The position numbers were made by a program, and so were the translations under genes. The notes under the pieces were generated by a model. It was not told the origin of the DNA. It saw nothing but the letters and a program-made list of their open reading frames with translations, and ran no database searches. A stretch of 64,000 bases of DNA from Notospermus geniculatus (Eukaryota > Nemertea > Pilidiophora > Heteronemertea > Lineidae), in the NCBI GenBank assembly GCA_002633025.1, contig NMRB01000103.1, forward strand, positions 552,424 to 616,423, read 5' to 3'. Below are positions 27,499 through 40,116 of this stretch, piece after piece. Every line of letters begins with the position of its first letter. Positions within the stretch are counted from its first letter, which is position 1.

Positions 27499-28863
27499 TC
27501 CATTCACTTGGCGGCTGGTTGCTGATTTTAAAGTGTGCATGAATTCAGGATCTGATTGTTCTAACTCTTGTTTACCATTTGGCATAACTTGGGAAAATAT
27601 ATTACTTCTTCATCAGGTGTAACTCACACTTTACGAGTAGATCGAGAAAGACGGTGTTCAATGTGTTAGCTGTCCTGCCCACTTGAGCTAAAGTTTCTAA
27701 GCTGCAATAATAGCATGTTAATTGTTTTGGTGGGGTCTTCACATGCACAAATTCATCAAAAGTGGTAACAAAAAGTTGGCACCATTGTGTACATGCATTT
27801 GGAAGTTTGGCTAAGGGTAAAGAAACCTGGAGTCATCCCGTGACTGACATTATCTCCGAAATTTGGGGATGTGGCAAATCTTCTTCATTGGAAAGATATC
27901 CCGATTCTGTGAACTTCACCATTAGAGCAAACTGGAGGTAGACAGGATGTAAAAATCAGTATCTTGTGTAACTTTATTTTTGTCCGAGACACAAAGAGGA
28001 CGAATAAGCTGACTTATGGTAAAAGGCAACTTGGTTTGTTATCAGAGTTTCCGCATTTAGTGGACATTGTTATGATGCTGGTGCAGAATGCAGACAGAAT
28101 GTCAAACTTGCTGCAGGACATAAAAGACAAATGGATATGATTAAAATCATTCAGATGAAAAGTCACTTTGTGGCTAATTCAGAATTTTTCGGTGCTTAAT
28201 GCAACGATTCATGTAAAATGTTAGGTAAAGAAAAAGATGGCTTCTGGATGAAGCAGAAAAAAATGATGGCGTGAAAACCCAATCTGCTATGTCACAACAG
28301 CACCATTGTCTTGAAAGGTAAATATGCCTTCTGGTTGACGAGCTAATAAATAGTTGACTAGAGCTTTTTGGTTGCGCCTAATATTGCTACAAGGCTCCAT
28401 ATTCTTTGCCAAAGAATTGTTTTTCTCTTATAATGTCATCATTGTGTTGTCCTTCTTAGCTTGTGGCATCTCCTTTTCCGTGATGCTGTCTTTTTAGGTC
28501 TGTACTGGTTTTTGATGGCGAAGTTTTGTTGCCTTGAGTCATGTGACGTGTGTCTTACTACGGTCATGCAGTCTTTTCCTTTGATAGGAATGTTTTGTGA
28601 TATGGCGAGGAATGAGGATGAAAAGTAATGCGTATTCATAAATTCAGTGGTTTTATAGATAGGCCTACACACTGTTTTTCTTCGGAGCAGCCCTTAGCTG
28701 CCATTCTGGATTTGAGAATGTGTTTCTTTCATTCCTTCTTGTGGTACTTAGATTCCATCGAAGGAAAAAATGCCAGGAAACTGTATGAAGTGTTATTTTC
28801 AGTTGAGCATTCCTCATGATCTTGAACTGTTACTTATCATTGTTTTTCTCCTTCTCTTTGTAG

Positions 28864-28909
28864 GCATCAGATGCCAGCTCGGATCTCTTCCTAACAAATA
28901 CGCCAAAAA
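28864..28909 (+). CDS. AUTS2: AUTS2-like coding exon 1 of those visible (46 nt)
   Basis: The pyrimidine-rich stretch ending in tctttgtag precedes the exon, and gtaagtatg follows it. The exon reads ASDASSDLFLTNTPK plus one base, phase 0 in and phase 1 out. The ASDASS block matches vertebrate AUTS2 just after its acidic DSDSDQEE segment, so upstream exons must supply the N-terminus. None was recognised in 1-28863. The exon is short, and its assignment rests on the motif plus phase agreement with the next exon. Confidence 0.8.
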
Positions 28910-30988
28910 GTAAGTATGTTTTCTTCTCGCTTTGAATTAGCAATGATCAGGCAGTCACTCTTGAGGTTTGTATACAGATGCCTGAATCTTCTTTCAGAGG
29001 ATTTTAGCTGCCTAATGAATTCTGGTCCAGCGTTATTACTGCTCTACTGCATTGGTTTTTTGCTGTGGATGAATGTTGTTATGCTTGACGTCATGATGGG
29101 TTTCTATTGTAGCCTATCCACCTACCTCTATATCAGATTTATATATTGTATATCAAACAGTATACACACATTTTAGCAGTTAATCTCTCTAGATCGAAGG
29201 ATTGAGTGAAGTTGAAATGGTGTAATGTAATTATGGTGTATGGATTGAAAAATAAGATGCATTTTGAGTTGTTTTGCAAAAGTTGAACGAAAATTGATAA
29301 CTTGATGTACGGGGATCAATTCAGTGCAGGTTTTTCTCACTTAAGACTTCTAGGGCGTGGTTTACACGGCAAATTACTGTAATATCATTGTGTAATCTTT
29401 GTGTGTTCAATTACAAGCTAAAGTTTACCTGCACTCTGATTGACAGCTTGCTATTTCAATTTTCACCAAACCCTTTAATTGTTTTAACTTAATAGTAAGT
29501 GCAAGTGGATCTGTTGCCTAAAGTGATGCGTTCTGCAGCAGCAGCAGCAGCCCTGAGTTTCTGGTTTCAGTTACTTGAAGATGAAACCGGATGGGGGCAA
29601 TTAGAAGAAGGTTAGGTGAAGTAGTGCATAGCATGTCTACAAATCACTTCTATTTGTTATAATTAGAGGAGCAAGTCATCGATTCCCCACAACAACTCCA
29701 TCATGCTGCGTTCCTGAAATCAACACCAATCTCACAAAAGGAGATGCGAGGCCAAGATACAACTTGGTACAGATTCGGTGTTCGATACCCCGGGATCTCT
29801 TACTGCACTTAAGATACTTTTACCAAGATTCTACATGAAAGAGAAGAGGTTACATGCTTGTTGTTGCATGTAAGGTGGAATTGACACATCGTTGGTGTCC
29901 CCTGCGGTTCAACAGTTGCTTATCTGCCTGCCATATTTCTTTGTGAACTTGGGGAGCTAAGGACACCTGGGGTGTGCAACCTATGAGGTGCTTGATGCGA
30001 CCAAAAATTCACTGAAGCGAGTGTTATGAATTTTTGATGCAACTTATATTTCCTATTGTTCCACTACTTTCTTTAATATCTTAAGTTTTTGAGTATCTTT
30101 TAAATTGTCAGAGGGTATGAACTGCAAATCTTGTTAGCCCTAAGGATTTCTCTTAAAAGTTATTGATATATTTCATGTTATTATAATCTACCTGTATTTG
30201 ATGGAGAATGATCAGAGATGACGTCTACAGTTTCAATCAGGATGTTCATTCCACTTTCATAAAGAAGTTCGTTTCTTGAAACTGTCTTTTACGAACAAAC
30301 TCCATCAGTTCTAAAGGCAAGCTATGAAAACAAATGGCGTTTGATGCGCTAGGTTCATAGGCTTTTCCCTCAAAGGCATCTGACGTGTCTTTTTCAAAGC
30401 ATTTGTTGTGTCGATCATCACTGGGAACTTCACATCTGAGAAGAAAATGAAGTTGTCACGCTGATCCAATCATCAAACACTACATTTTACCTGGGGGAAG
30501 ATGGGTTTATGAAGTATTGCTGTCTTGCCTCGGGAGGTACAACTTTAAAGGAAAATTTGATGAATTAATTTTTCAACTGGGACGCAGTTCATTATGTTGA
30601 TTTTGAAATTCCATATTGAAATAGACTGGTGCATTAGGCGAAATGTGAAAAGATTCAGTTCATCTGAGCGGGTGTCTACTCTACATTGCTATTTGATAGT
30701 AAAATGATGTAAGAAAGCCTTAGCCCTAGATGGGATGAGCAGAGGAGTTCCCTCATTTGGTGAGAGCAGGGATGGTTATATTCAATGCATTCTATTAAGG
30801 ACAATTCCATGCCTCACAGTATGGTTTGGTGTTCGACTGAAAGATTTCATCACAAAATGGTTTAAGTCATGCTCGCTATACACAGGAAAATTTTTCTAAC
30901 AATTTTGTGTGGGAATTGAGATCCAGGGCATACTGTATAATGACTAAATGTGTACACTCACATCTTGTATGTAAGCTGGCACTCAGCA

Positions 30989-31097
30989 TAAAGGTGGTAC
31001 AATTCTAGCCCCGGTAGAGTTCTAGCCCCTGATTGTAAAAATGGCCAGCATATTGCATGGAGATGTATACTCAGGGGCTAGAATTGTACCACTTTAC
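30989..31097. mobile_element. Small inverted-repeat element (GTGGTACAATTCTAGCCCC)
   Basis: Arms GTGGTACAATTCTAGCCCC and GGGGCTAGAATTGTACCAC lie about 60 bases apart; a second TTCTAGCCCC sits inside. MITE-like, with no coding content, in intron 1. Confidence 0.75.
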
Positions 31098-33019
31098 CCA
31101 ACATGTTGATGTACTCAGAAAATTTGACTAAAATTTGACTGTGAAATGTACATGGAGTGGGCATTCTTTACCAATACCTCCGTGACAACCTTGTTGATCT
31201 GCATTGGCGCTTTGAGGAAGAGCAAGAAGTTGATGGATGAAGATAGCGATGGGAGATTTCCTTCCATTGAACCTCAAGCATTATGTCATCTAATCTGATG
31301 GTAAACGTTGACCAAGTGTCCTCAGAGATGGAAGAAATAGAGCCGCCTTTCTCATGATTGATTCCAGATTTGAAAAATTGACCCCCTGAGTCGTTAGACT
31401 TGACGAACCTTGGGACTGCGAGAGCCGAAGCCCTATCAAGCAAAATTAGAATTTATCATGCTAGATTGCCGATTTGAGAATTTGCCCTTGTCTGGAGCAG
31501 CTCTACTACTGACGGGCTACTAGCGATAGAGGCTATTTTGTAGCCCCAGTGGGCCCGATGAAAATCGAGAGAATTCTGATGATTTATTGCGGCTTAGGAA
31601 AATGGACGCAAAAGTCATTGTGAACATTTTGAGAAATTATTGAATTAGTTTGGTGTGATAGTAATGGGAGCCTGAGGATTGTGGGTATTTGGGGGATTTA
31701 TCGGCTGAAGTCTGGCACTGCGATGGTGGGCCTTGTGGATCATGTTGCAAGCGGCAAGTCACTTTAATCATTCTCTTGTGACATATCTGCGAATACTGTC
31801 CTCAGGGGTGGACCGATTGATGGTTATTTTATGCCAGTGTATCATCCATGCATGAGATAAAGTGGATTAAATCAGCCTCTAGACGAAGATGTCGCATCGC
31901 CGTGGGGAACCGAGATAAAAACGTTACGGAGTGACAAACGAGTTAGCGGGAATGCCGACCTCATCAAGTCACTTTTACTGTGTGAACTTGATCAGGGTTT
32001 CGCGGGGATCTCGCTGACAGCTCGAGCATTAGTGAGGATTTAGCCAAAGACGGGAACAATATGAAGAACGTGGCACCCTATCAGGAGTATGGATTCAGAG
32101 CCTTTGTGCTGGCAGGGGAATGTCGATCAGACAAGCGAGAAAGAAACGCACTCACACTTTTTTACCATTTGCCGCATCTTATCAGCAGGGTAATGAAATT
32201 GTGGCACGCATGAGAGAATCTAATTGCCAGAATTTCCTTGTTCCATTTTGCTGTCAAGCAAGAAACGCGCTGATATTGATTGTTTTTCCGTGATGCGGGC
32301 TGATTATCGCAATCTCTATCCAGTCACTAGTCGATCCTGTTCAACATGGCGTACACTATGTACTCAATGTCTCATTGGAACATGCCAGCTGCCAGTGACT
32401 TCTTCCAAGGCGTGAAGCAATTTTGGTATCAGTGTCCAATAAAGCATAAAAACCTCGCTGTTTTTTGCTTCATGATGGTATATCGGAAATTGTTTTCACT
32501 GCTTTTTTTCAAGCGGGAGTTTTTATTATGTGGTCTGTTTGGAGAAGCTAGCGTTTGTTCACTTGTACTCTTTCTCTATTTGCTATTTTTAACCACGAGC
32601 TCTTTATGAGTCACTCACCTATGAGATATCGGATGGTGTCAGTGTCAATCAAATGGGACAAATGCTGATTAGTTTCCTTCAGCATTGATATTACAGTGTC
32701 GGTCTGCATATCAACGAAATAAGCCAAAAATATGCACTTTGTGTGAAAAATGGCGGTGGCCTCAGAATCCAAAGTGGATGATTTTTGCGTGACCTACTGG
32801 GGCATAAATCGTTGACGTTTTTGTGGAATGATAAGATTATTAAAATGAATGATGCCAGTGTAATGCTGAAGAAGAAATTAGCATTGTTGTTGTGATTTGT
32901 GCAGATGACATCATCGCAGAAAAATCCGCCATCTTGACAGTCAAATTAACGTCAGTAGACATCGTCGACCCACCTGGTAGAATTTTTTGTCGGTGCAAGT
33001 GGAGTGTGTGATTCAACCG

Positions 33020-33091
33020 TGACGTCATCCGCACGTTGCACACTTTGTCATCGACATCAGCATGGTGGACCGCTGGTCAAAAGTGACGTCA
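33020..33091. promoter_or_regulatory. Two full CRE palindromes (TGACGTCA)
   Basis: TGACGTCA at 33020-33027 and 33084-33091, 64 bases apart, with TGACATCATC and TAACGTCAG nearby. This is the CREB/ATF consensus. The location in intron 1 suggests an enhancer; no activity can be shown from sequence. Confidence 0.45.
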
Positions 33092-33963
33092 CAATGAACC
33101 ACTCCACAAGCTCTCTATAACTATCTAAATATTCTTTGCGTTCACAGTATGGGTCCACCAATAATTTGTCTAGCATTAATGAGCAAAATGACCACATGGC
33201 GAGTGATGGCTATTCCTCCACTGAATCGCAAGTCAATTTCACAAATGAAATATTGTATTAAATCCAATTTCCTGAATCCAATTTGAGAGCTCCTAATACA
33301 ATCATCCTGGCTTTACAGCTCCACTAAAAAGCCATGGATGGGCTATGAAGAAGGAAAAACTCCCATTAAACAGTTGATGACCTCAGGGACATCGAATTGT
33401 AATAATAAGTTTAGAGCGTCCGCAACACCCCTTGATCTAATATTACTGGTATGGATAGAAAACATTGGCACGGTGCTATGAATGATAATTGAAGTTATGT
33501 GACACCCTGAGAGAAGATAGATATGTCATGGGGCTGACTGATGGATAATTCTAGCCTGAACACATCGAAAAGAAACCACGCATGAATTACACGCTTTTTA
33601 TTGCCATTGCGTATTTGTATGGCTGGCGGCTTTTTCTGTCTCCTCTATGATGCATGTTCAAAACGCAAGTTGATTAATGGAGAAGCAGGACTGTGATATT
33701 GGCAAAAAATGCGTCTGTCGTGAGTATAGGGGGGATTTATTATAGCCTTTGTGAGACGAGTCACAAGGAGACGGATTCTGGGTGTTTATCATGCATGTTG
33801 GGTCACCAAGTGGAGATTATTTCTCTTTATTCATGTTACAAATTAGAAATCCAATCCAAGTGGCATCAAAGAGGACAAATTCGAAAAGTGCATGTGAGAA
33901 CAGCATTGTATCAAAAGTGTTTTAAAAAACCTGGAATCGCAGTTGTCCTATGATTGGCATTAG

Positions 33964-34063
33964 CCTTGACCTTGACCTTCAAGGACCATGAAAGGTTCAT
34001 TGTAGCCTTGCTTGACACATCCTTCTGAATAAAGATTGAGGCCAAGGTCAAGGTCAGTTTTAG
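33964..34063. promoter_or_regulatory. Opposed arrays of AAGGTCA-type half-sites
   Basis: CCTTGACCTTGACCTTCAAGG at 33964 and GCCAAGGTCAAGGTCAG near 34045 place repeated TCAAGGTCA (NR5A/ERR-like) half-sites in opposite orientation about 80 bases apart. They may be simple-repeat drift; binding is only a possibility. Confidence 0.35.
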
Positions 34064-35028
34064 GATGTGGTTGGTGAGCTGTTCGACATTTTCACGGGCA
34101 GTGGAATTATCATATTGGAATATCACAGGCAACATTGGTATGCAATACCCACGTGTAAAGGAATGAAAGTGCTGCTTCCTTTGTAGAGGATCCTTGTGAT
34201 ATATAATACCATATTGAACTCGGTTATGGGATGTTTTTTCCGTTCACGTTGCCATGGCATTTTGCTAGTCTGCTAAATAATAGAAAGGGTTAATGACCCA
34301 CTGTGTACATACAAACTGTCATATCATGTGTCGTGACTGTGAAATATTTATCAAATGTCTTTTCTACGCGAAAATGTCAATACACGGCATAATAACATCT
34401 AATTGATTGATTGGTAGCGGCTCACAGAGGGAGTTGTTATTTCATGTCATAAGCAATTACGCACGATTCAGCACTATTGTATGATAGTCATTGTTCTTGC
34501 TAAGTACACAAGCTATACAGCAACATTTAAGCGATTAATATTTGATCTTGATTTGTCGTTCGCTGGAAAAACAATCAAAATGTACTTCGTGGCTGAGATG
34601 TACGTGTATGTGCAAGTGGTGTTAAGCTGTGGGAAAAATCCTAGATGTCTTGTCATGCTGCATATCCTTTAATGTGTTGGATGTGTGGACAGGATGACAC
34701 GGTTTCAACCATAAGGGTTTCCGTCAAAGAGAAGACTTACACCGTTCTACACGTGACTCTTAAATTTACACATCCATGCTAAATAATTCGCCAAGGAAGG
34801 TGTTAATAATTTTCATTCTCGTATTCAATTTGGTCACCATCTGCTGGTCATACTCAGTTGAATTTTTCATCACGGTGAAGAAAGACATACATTTATCTGT
34901 GCATATTCATCCCATTAATTGGCCTCAAATCTTAATTTTCCAAATGGACGTAAAATTTGTTTGTTTATGGCAGCTGATGTGTATTTTTGGTCTTGTCTAA
35001 TACGATTTTCAACTTCTTCTCATTCCAG

Positions 35029-35368
35029 GGGAAAATAATAACAATAGTGTACCACTGATTAACGGTACGAGTAGTCGGAAAAATTGTAGTCCAAGTCCGG
35101 TGGCGAAAGGTCCTCCGCCGCCATTGGTGCGGGAACAACCTTCCAAGCAGCCCTCAGCAAGTCCGTTAACAAGCGGAAGTAGCAGTGTGTGCAGTAATAG
35201 CAGCAGTGTTGGAGGCTGTAGTAGTCGAAGTAATAGTAGAAGTGCGAGTAGGCCAAATAGTCGGCCGAACAGTGCTGTGACCACATATAATCATCTACGA
35301 AAACCTGATCCACTCATAGACCGTGAACATACCCCACAACATAGTCGACCTCCTAGTTGGCAGCCGAG
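35029..35368 (+). CDS. AUTS2: AUTS2-like coding exon 2, Ser/Asn/Pro-rich
   Basis: The acceptor is ttctcattccag and the donor gtaagtcag; phase 1 in, phase 2 out. It encodes about 113 residues of low-complexity sequence: an Asn-rich start (ENNNNSVPLING), a KGPPPPL segment, then Ser-rich runs and a SRSNSRSASRPNSRPNS-type Arg/Ser stretch, ending RPPSWQP. No folded domain is visible, so this is probably a disordered linker, as in vertebrate AUTS2. The opposite strand is also open here, but it lacks the splice context. Confidence 0.88.
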
Positions 35369-35588
35369 GTAAGTCAGGAGAAAAAAACGTAGTTTTGAAA
35401 AAGCCATGGAAATGAAAAATCTTTGTACTTATAGTGACCACCACAGTATTTGTCAATAAATTATAGGCCTACATGTAGTTTTCGTGCAAGTTCATGAAAA
35501 GAAACACTCTTGCCATGTAGAAAACCTACAAATACATTGCCGAATCAGCATTTGTTGATCATAATTGCCATTTCGATATTCTCTGAAG

Positions 35589-35803
35589 AACGAGAAAGCA
35601 CAAAAATTGACACACAAAATGAAAAATATCAAGAAGTCAACTTCCAGAATCTTGCGAATTTTTGATCCCAAGTGGGGTCTTCCTCAGGCACTTTTCAGTT
35701 GGAGAGACCAGAAAAGACTGTCTTTTCTGGTCTCGCCAACTGGGAAGACCCCGGTTGGGGTCGAAAATTTGCAAGATTCTGGAAGTTGACTTCTTGATAT
35801 TTA
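35589..35803. mobile_element. Foldback element A2 with 16-bp target-site duplication
   Basis: TCGATATTCTCTGAAG occurs at 35573-35588 and 35804-35819, flanking 215 bp. The lead AAAGCACAAAAATTGACACA, followed by CAAAATGA, is shared with the element at 22052, as are GGGGTCTTCCTCAGGCACTTT in the left arm and GAAGACCCC and GGGGTCGAAAA in the right. The outer stems differ from that element but pair with each other. It sits in the intron just before coding exon 3. Confidence 0.87.
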
Positions 35804-35877
35804 TCGATATTCTCTGAAGGTTGGTACACCATTTTGTGGTGGCCATACTGATTCTCCTTTCTCATCTTCTTTTCCAG

Positions 35878-36143
35878 GACGTCAACGCCCAGCCAACTGA
35901 AACCGCATATCTCACACAGTCCAGGCATCTCTCATCCACTCCATAATAGTCATACTCCAACATTCTCTCATCCGCCGCCACAGCAATTGCATCCCCATCT
36001 ACCTCCGCAGCCCCACCATAACATGTTTGCGCCGCCATTGGCAGCATCTCAAGTAACGCCACAACCACTGCCTCCACCGCCACCTGGTAGCTCACGGGGA
36101 CCCTTTGGGGTCGAAAGTTTAACAGGTCCACCAGCACCGCCGA
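35878..36143 (+). CDS. AUTS2: AUTS2-like coding exon 3, Pro/His-rich
   Basis: The acceptor is cttcttttccag and the donor gtaagtat; phase 2 in, phase 1 out. Key text is RTSTPSQLKPHISHSPGISHPLH, FSHPPPQQLHPHLPPQPHHNMFAPPL, then a run of prolines, GPFGVESLTGPPAPP. The HHxNMFAPP block is a clear match to the proline-rich region that precedes RQELNTRF in vertebrate AUTS2. The intron upstream holds a 215-bp foldback insertion (35589-35803) that ends only 74 bases before this exon. Confidence 0.92.
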
Positions 36144-37482
36144 GTAAGTATAAATATTTCTTCTATGTGATAAGGCTTTTTCATTTGGCTATAATACTTC
36201 CATTGGTTACTCCAGGTCTCACAGGCAGAGGTCACCTCACACATAGACTTGATTACAGGCTGTTCAATGTCAATATTCCCAACAAAAAATGTTTGTCCGC
36301 ATGTCCAAGCATGACAACTGCAAAGTTGATGGTAGGAAGCTATACGGATGGCCTCTTGCTCGCCTTTTCATGTTACACACAGTGGCCAACAAAAGGTCCG
36401 AATCTGCTGAACTCCCAGGCCTTTACTACAGTCCGCCACTGGGTGCACTTAGGACAAGACAGGGATGTCACAACCCCTATGTGACACGTGTCTTTGATGA
36501 TCCCTGAAAATGGTCCAGAGCATTTTTTCGAACACATGTCTACATATGTAGGCCTTCCTTTGTTGGGAAAGTGTGAACACAAGTCCTATGGATGAATCCA
36601 AATACGAAGTTCAGAAAGGGAAGTGAGGACAATAAAATCAATTGTAGGACATAAAGGATGGCCAGGGCTCTTGATCTTCTTCTGGAAACAGTTGTCACAT
36701 ACTTGTCGCCTAATTTAGCCGCTTGCAGGCAATTTCAGTATTGAATAATGGTACTTACATCATTGTTAATACCATCTGGATAGATTGTTCAAAACGTATA
36801 TTCAGATCAATGGTCCAGTCTTATGGTAAAAAGGCCTGATTCTGCCATCTGGAGGGTTTGTTCGGGAATCAGTGTTCTTTCTTTCTGTTGAACTTCATCA
36901 CTTTGAAATCAAAAATTTCCAAACCTATAGCCCATGTCTCTTTACTAATCTTTACCACCAAAACAAGCCATTTAATTGACGGAAATCATTGCTAATGAAA
37001 CAGAATCAAACCTGTATTCGGTGTTCACCGATCACTTATTTAGGAAGCAATTATGACAGCACCCCCCCCCCCCAACCAATATGAGCCTCCGGGAACAAGA
37101 CTTCAAAAGATGATATGTCAATTTTTATCACGCAGCCTTTCAGAGATTACATGATTGCTTAGCGACATGTGCATTTTTTCATCACGGATGCCCTCGGGGG
37201 CGCTAGTCGTAAATTGAGATTTTCTTATTCCGTCTTTGTCATGTTGGTTTCAATCACTTCTCGGGATGGATTTTTATGATCAATAGAGAAACCACCACCT
37301 GCATACTGCACAATTTTTTCCAATCCCAGCAGAGGCTGTTCTTGCGCAGAATTAGGCATTTCTGATCATCATCATCTTCATGGTCTTGTCAGAAATCCTG
37401 GTGGATAACATACCAAGGAAGAGCAACGTTTTATCATTTGGGATCACCTGAAGCACGTTTCTAGTCATCTGCAGTATTGAGC

Positions 37483-37680
37483 TTTGAGCCAACTGATGGC
37501 CAAGCTTTGAGTCAACGGATGGGCCAAGCTTTGAGCCAACTGATGGACCAAGCTTTGAGTCAACTGATGGGCCAAGCTTTGGCTCAACGGATGGGCCAAA
37601 TTCTGAGTCAACGGATGGGCCAAGTACTGAGTCGACNTGGGCCAAGTTCTGAGTCAACTGATGGGCCAAGTCCTACAGGA
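37483..37680. repeat. Minisatellite, 24-bp unit, intronic
   Basis: About eight copies of GCCAAGCTTTGAGTCAACTGATGG. A period of 24 keeps an eight-codon repeat open on both strands. A single N at 37637 interrupts it, as expected where reads could not be joined. It lies in intron 3 and no splice sites support it as an exon. Confidence 0.92.
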
Positions 37681-39534
37681 TGATGCAAAGAAAATAGCAA
37701 CTGAACGAATGGAAATGGAACGATCATATCCTACCAAACTCTTATTAGTTTCAACTGCTATCACAGAAGAACAACTCTGTGACTGTATAATGTGGTGAGG
37801 CTGATATGTTGACCAGAAGTACATTTCATTGAAGTACAATGTACACCAATCAGTTATCAGTTTTGAGTCATGTGGAGCAGGGGTCATCGTTGGGGGTTGA
37901 TTAAATGATTTTATGTCGTGGCTAACAAGAATCAATGCTTGATTACTGAACCGTCGATGTCCCCAATCCGCCTGGAGCAGTGTTGATGTTGTGATGGCTG
38001 GGAACGTGTCTTCCGATGATGACTAAGTTGATCGTATTTTATACGTGGTTGAAGTAGGGAGCTTCAGAAACTGCCCCGGGATGTCGCAAAGGGGTACCAT
38101 ACACACCAAATGTTTGTCTTTCAATATGCCAAGTGTGAGATTAGTAACAAATTAGTGTAACAAATTGGTTGTGTCCATTTTGACCGTGTGGTGATCTGTT
38201 TCTCATGATAAATACTGAATTAAATTTGTTACAATTGCTGACCTCTTTGGTGATCTTGCAACCTTGCTGTGTAGAGAGGTATTTCATCTGCATTTTGCAG
38301 AATCAGCGCCAAAATTGTGAATAATTCACTAATTTGCTGATAGAAATAGGAAACTTTATGCGCCAATAGTAGGCCAAGCACTAGTTGATAACCTTGAAGA
38401 GTTAGAGTAGCCCAAAATTAGGGCTGGCAACTGCTGCGGGTAACACTCTTCCGCATCATTGAGATGAGCGCAGATGGCCCCTTTAGTCTCATTATTGACT
38501 CTACCACGGGATGAGACGCAGTTGGTCAGTTAGCTAGCCAGCCGAGACACTGCCTCGAGCGATGTGTTGCCAATTTCATAGTTATGTGCATAGTGATGAC
38601 TGGGCAGACAATGGTGACNTTTTCCATGCGAGTTCTTTGTCAGGGCATCCTTTTACACGCTGCCGTCTTTTTACACGCCGCCAATTACCAAATGGAGAAA
38701 ACCAATAATTTGCCGCAATCAATAGGAATTATCACCAATCTCCATCTTCCCTTTTCTTTCAAGAGCCTAATCCAAAGCATTCAATTAGAGGGAAAGATGC
38801 TTTATGCGAGGCTAAGGAGCATCCACGGGTAGTTGTACCCAAGTCTGAAGAGGGCCATTTATAATACAAACTCTCCTCTCGTGTGGAGTGCTCCATCCAA
38901 CACCCAGATGCCTCTCCTTGACATTCTTGGTTGACATATTGTCAAGATCAGAGCACCTACTCGAGTATAAAAGAGTAATGTTCCAACGCTGTTGGGTTTA
39001 GGGGCAATGGGGTGGCTTCGATGATATTCTCATGTTTTAGTCGTTTTGAGAATGTTTGCAATGCACAGATGTTGCGGGGAAGTGTTTTACAAGCGAGTGT
39101 CGCACCTTCGGCTGTCTACGATACTAGGTTGGTTGATACGGAGCACTTGTAGTATGTTGAAGCTTTGGGGAGAAATTGCAAACTGGCGTGGCACAACACA
39201 CCTGCATCTGTAAAACTCGAATTGTAGGGAAGTGTACTACAAGTGTGTGTCACACCCTGGGCTATCTGCAGTGGGTACCTTGTTGACGTAGAAGACTTGG
39301 TGCAAATACCAATACGTTGGGGTTGTAGGGAAAACAATTGTGGTACGTGACATTGTGCATCTTCAGGTCTACATGCCAAACAAATGGGGAATACATGTAT
39401 TCTACATGTTCTATGTTTTGCCGATGATGGGTCCTGCACCTCCCCAACACCTTCAAATTCAGGAATATGCCAGAAAACATTGGCAAAATGCTACAACAGT
39501 TGCTATCGCAAGTTCTGAAGATAGGAGTCCAGGG

Positions 39535-39657
39535 CCGGTGGCATAGAAACTCCGCTAGTGCTTCGACAGCCTATCGGTCTTAAAGTGCATGGAAAAATGT
39601 ACAGCACTATCGGCAGATGGGCTCCGCTAGCGCTAGCAGAGTTTCTATGCGGCCACC
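39535..39657. mobile_element. Small inverted-repeat element (GGTGGCATAGAAACTCCGCTAG)
   Basis: Left GGCATAGAAACTCCGCTAGT and right CTAGCAGAGTTTCTATGCGG pair imperfectly; inner AGCCTATCGGTC and CTATCGGCAGATGG are related words. It looks like a MITE; no target duplication was resolved. Confidence 0.65.
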
Positions 39658-39840
39658 CCAGGTATGCTGAGGGTGCATCCAAACCAGTGCTCTTTGGAAT
39701 CAGAGAAACAGAGAGGGGAGGGGTATCTGCAGCCGATGGCACAAAATTGCCAAGCAATTGGACCAAGTTAAAGTGAAAAGAAGATGAATACTGTGTGTAT
39801 ACACAATCACCCAAACTCTGATTGATTTGCTGAGGGATGT

Positions 39841-40116
39841 TACGGTATTTTCGCGCACCTGACTATAAGGCGCACCCCCTAATTTCACCCAAAATCTTTG
39901 ACGAAATCCATACATAAGACGCACCGCCATATAAGGCGCAGTTTCTTCAGTGAATGCTTCAGTGCATCATCCATGCATGCTTGAATGCTTGGGTTCGTCA
40001 GCGCCTTGACACTTCTGATCAAATTGTTGGACTCAAGCCACAGATAAGGCGCACCCCCAATTTTAGACCCTTCTTCAAAGAAAAAGGCCGCGCCTTATAG
40101 CCCGAAAATTACGGTA
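39841..40116. mobile_element. TA-flanked MITE with CTATAAGGCGC words
   Basis: The ends TACGGTATTTTCGCGC and CCCGAAAATTACGGTA are imperfect inverted repeats with TA at both borders. The interior contains four or more ATAAGGCGCACC-type words in both orientations. No frame. Confidence 0.8.

Larger units (their letters stand above)
1..28863. other. Long non-coding stretch (5' intron or upstream of the AUTS2-like gene)
   Basis: No exon with splice sites and a recognisable protein was found. Open frames are short, lack conserved motifs and often lack ATG. The stretch holds the minisatellites, tandem duplication and inverted-repeat elements listed separately, plus a pentanucleotide GAATA run near 16371-16392 and a 2-copy 40-bp AT-rich repeat near 19450-19530. 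One N is at 1051. Because the first visible exon enters in phase 0 with mid-protein text, at least its 3' part should be intron. Parts not covered by other entries show nothing I can name. Confidence 0.6.
28910..35028 (+). other. Intron 1 of visible gene (6.1 kb) with CpG/CRE-rich middle
   Basis: Lies between a phase-1 donor and a phase-1 acceptor. It contains a small inverted repeat (30989-31097), a CpG-enriched patch (about 31870-32060), two full TGACGTCA sites (33020 and 33084), paired AAGGTCA-type half-sites (33964-34063) and a TAATTGATTGATTGG motif near 34398. No additional exon was recognised. Confidence 0.75.

Noticed and set aside
37352-37683. Apparent eight-residue protein repeat on both strands
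   Set aside because: Period 24 is divisible by three, so both strands stay open. It lies in an intron and lacks splice sites.
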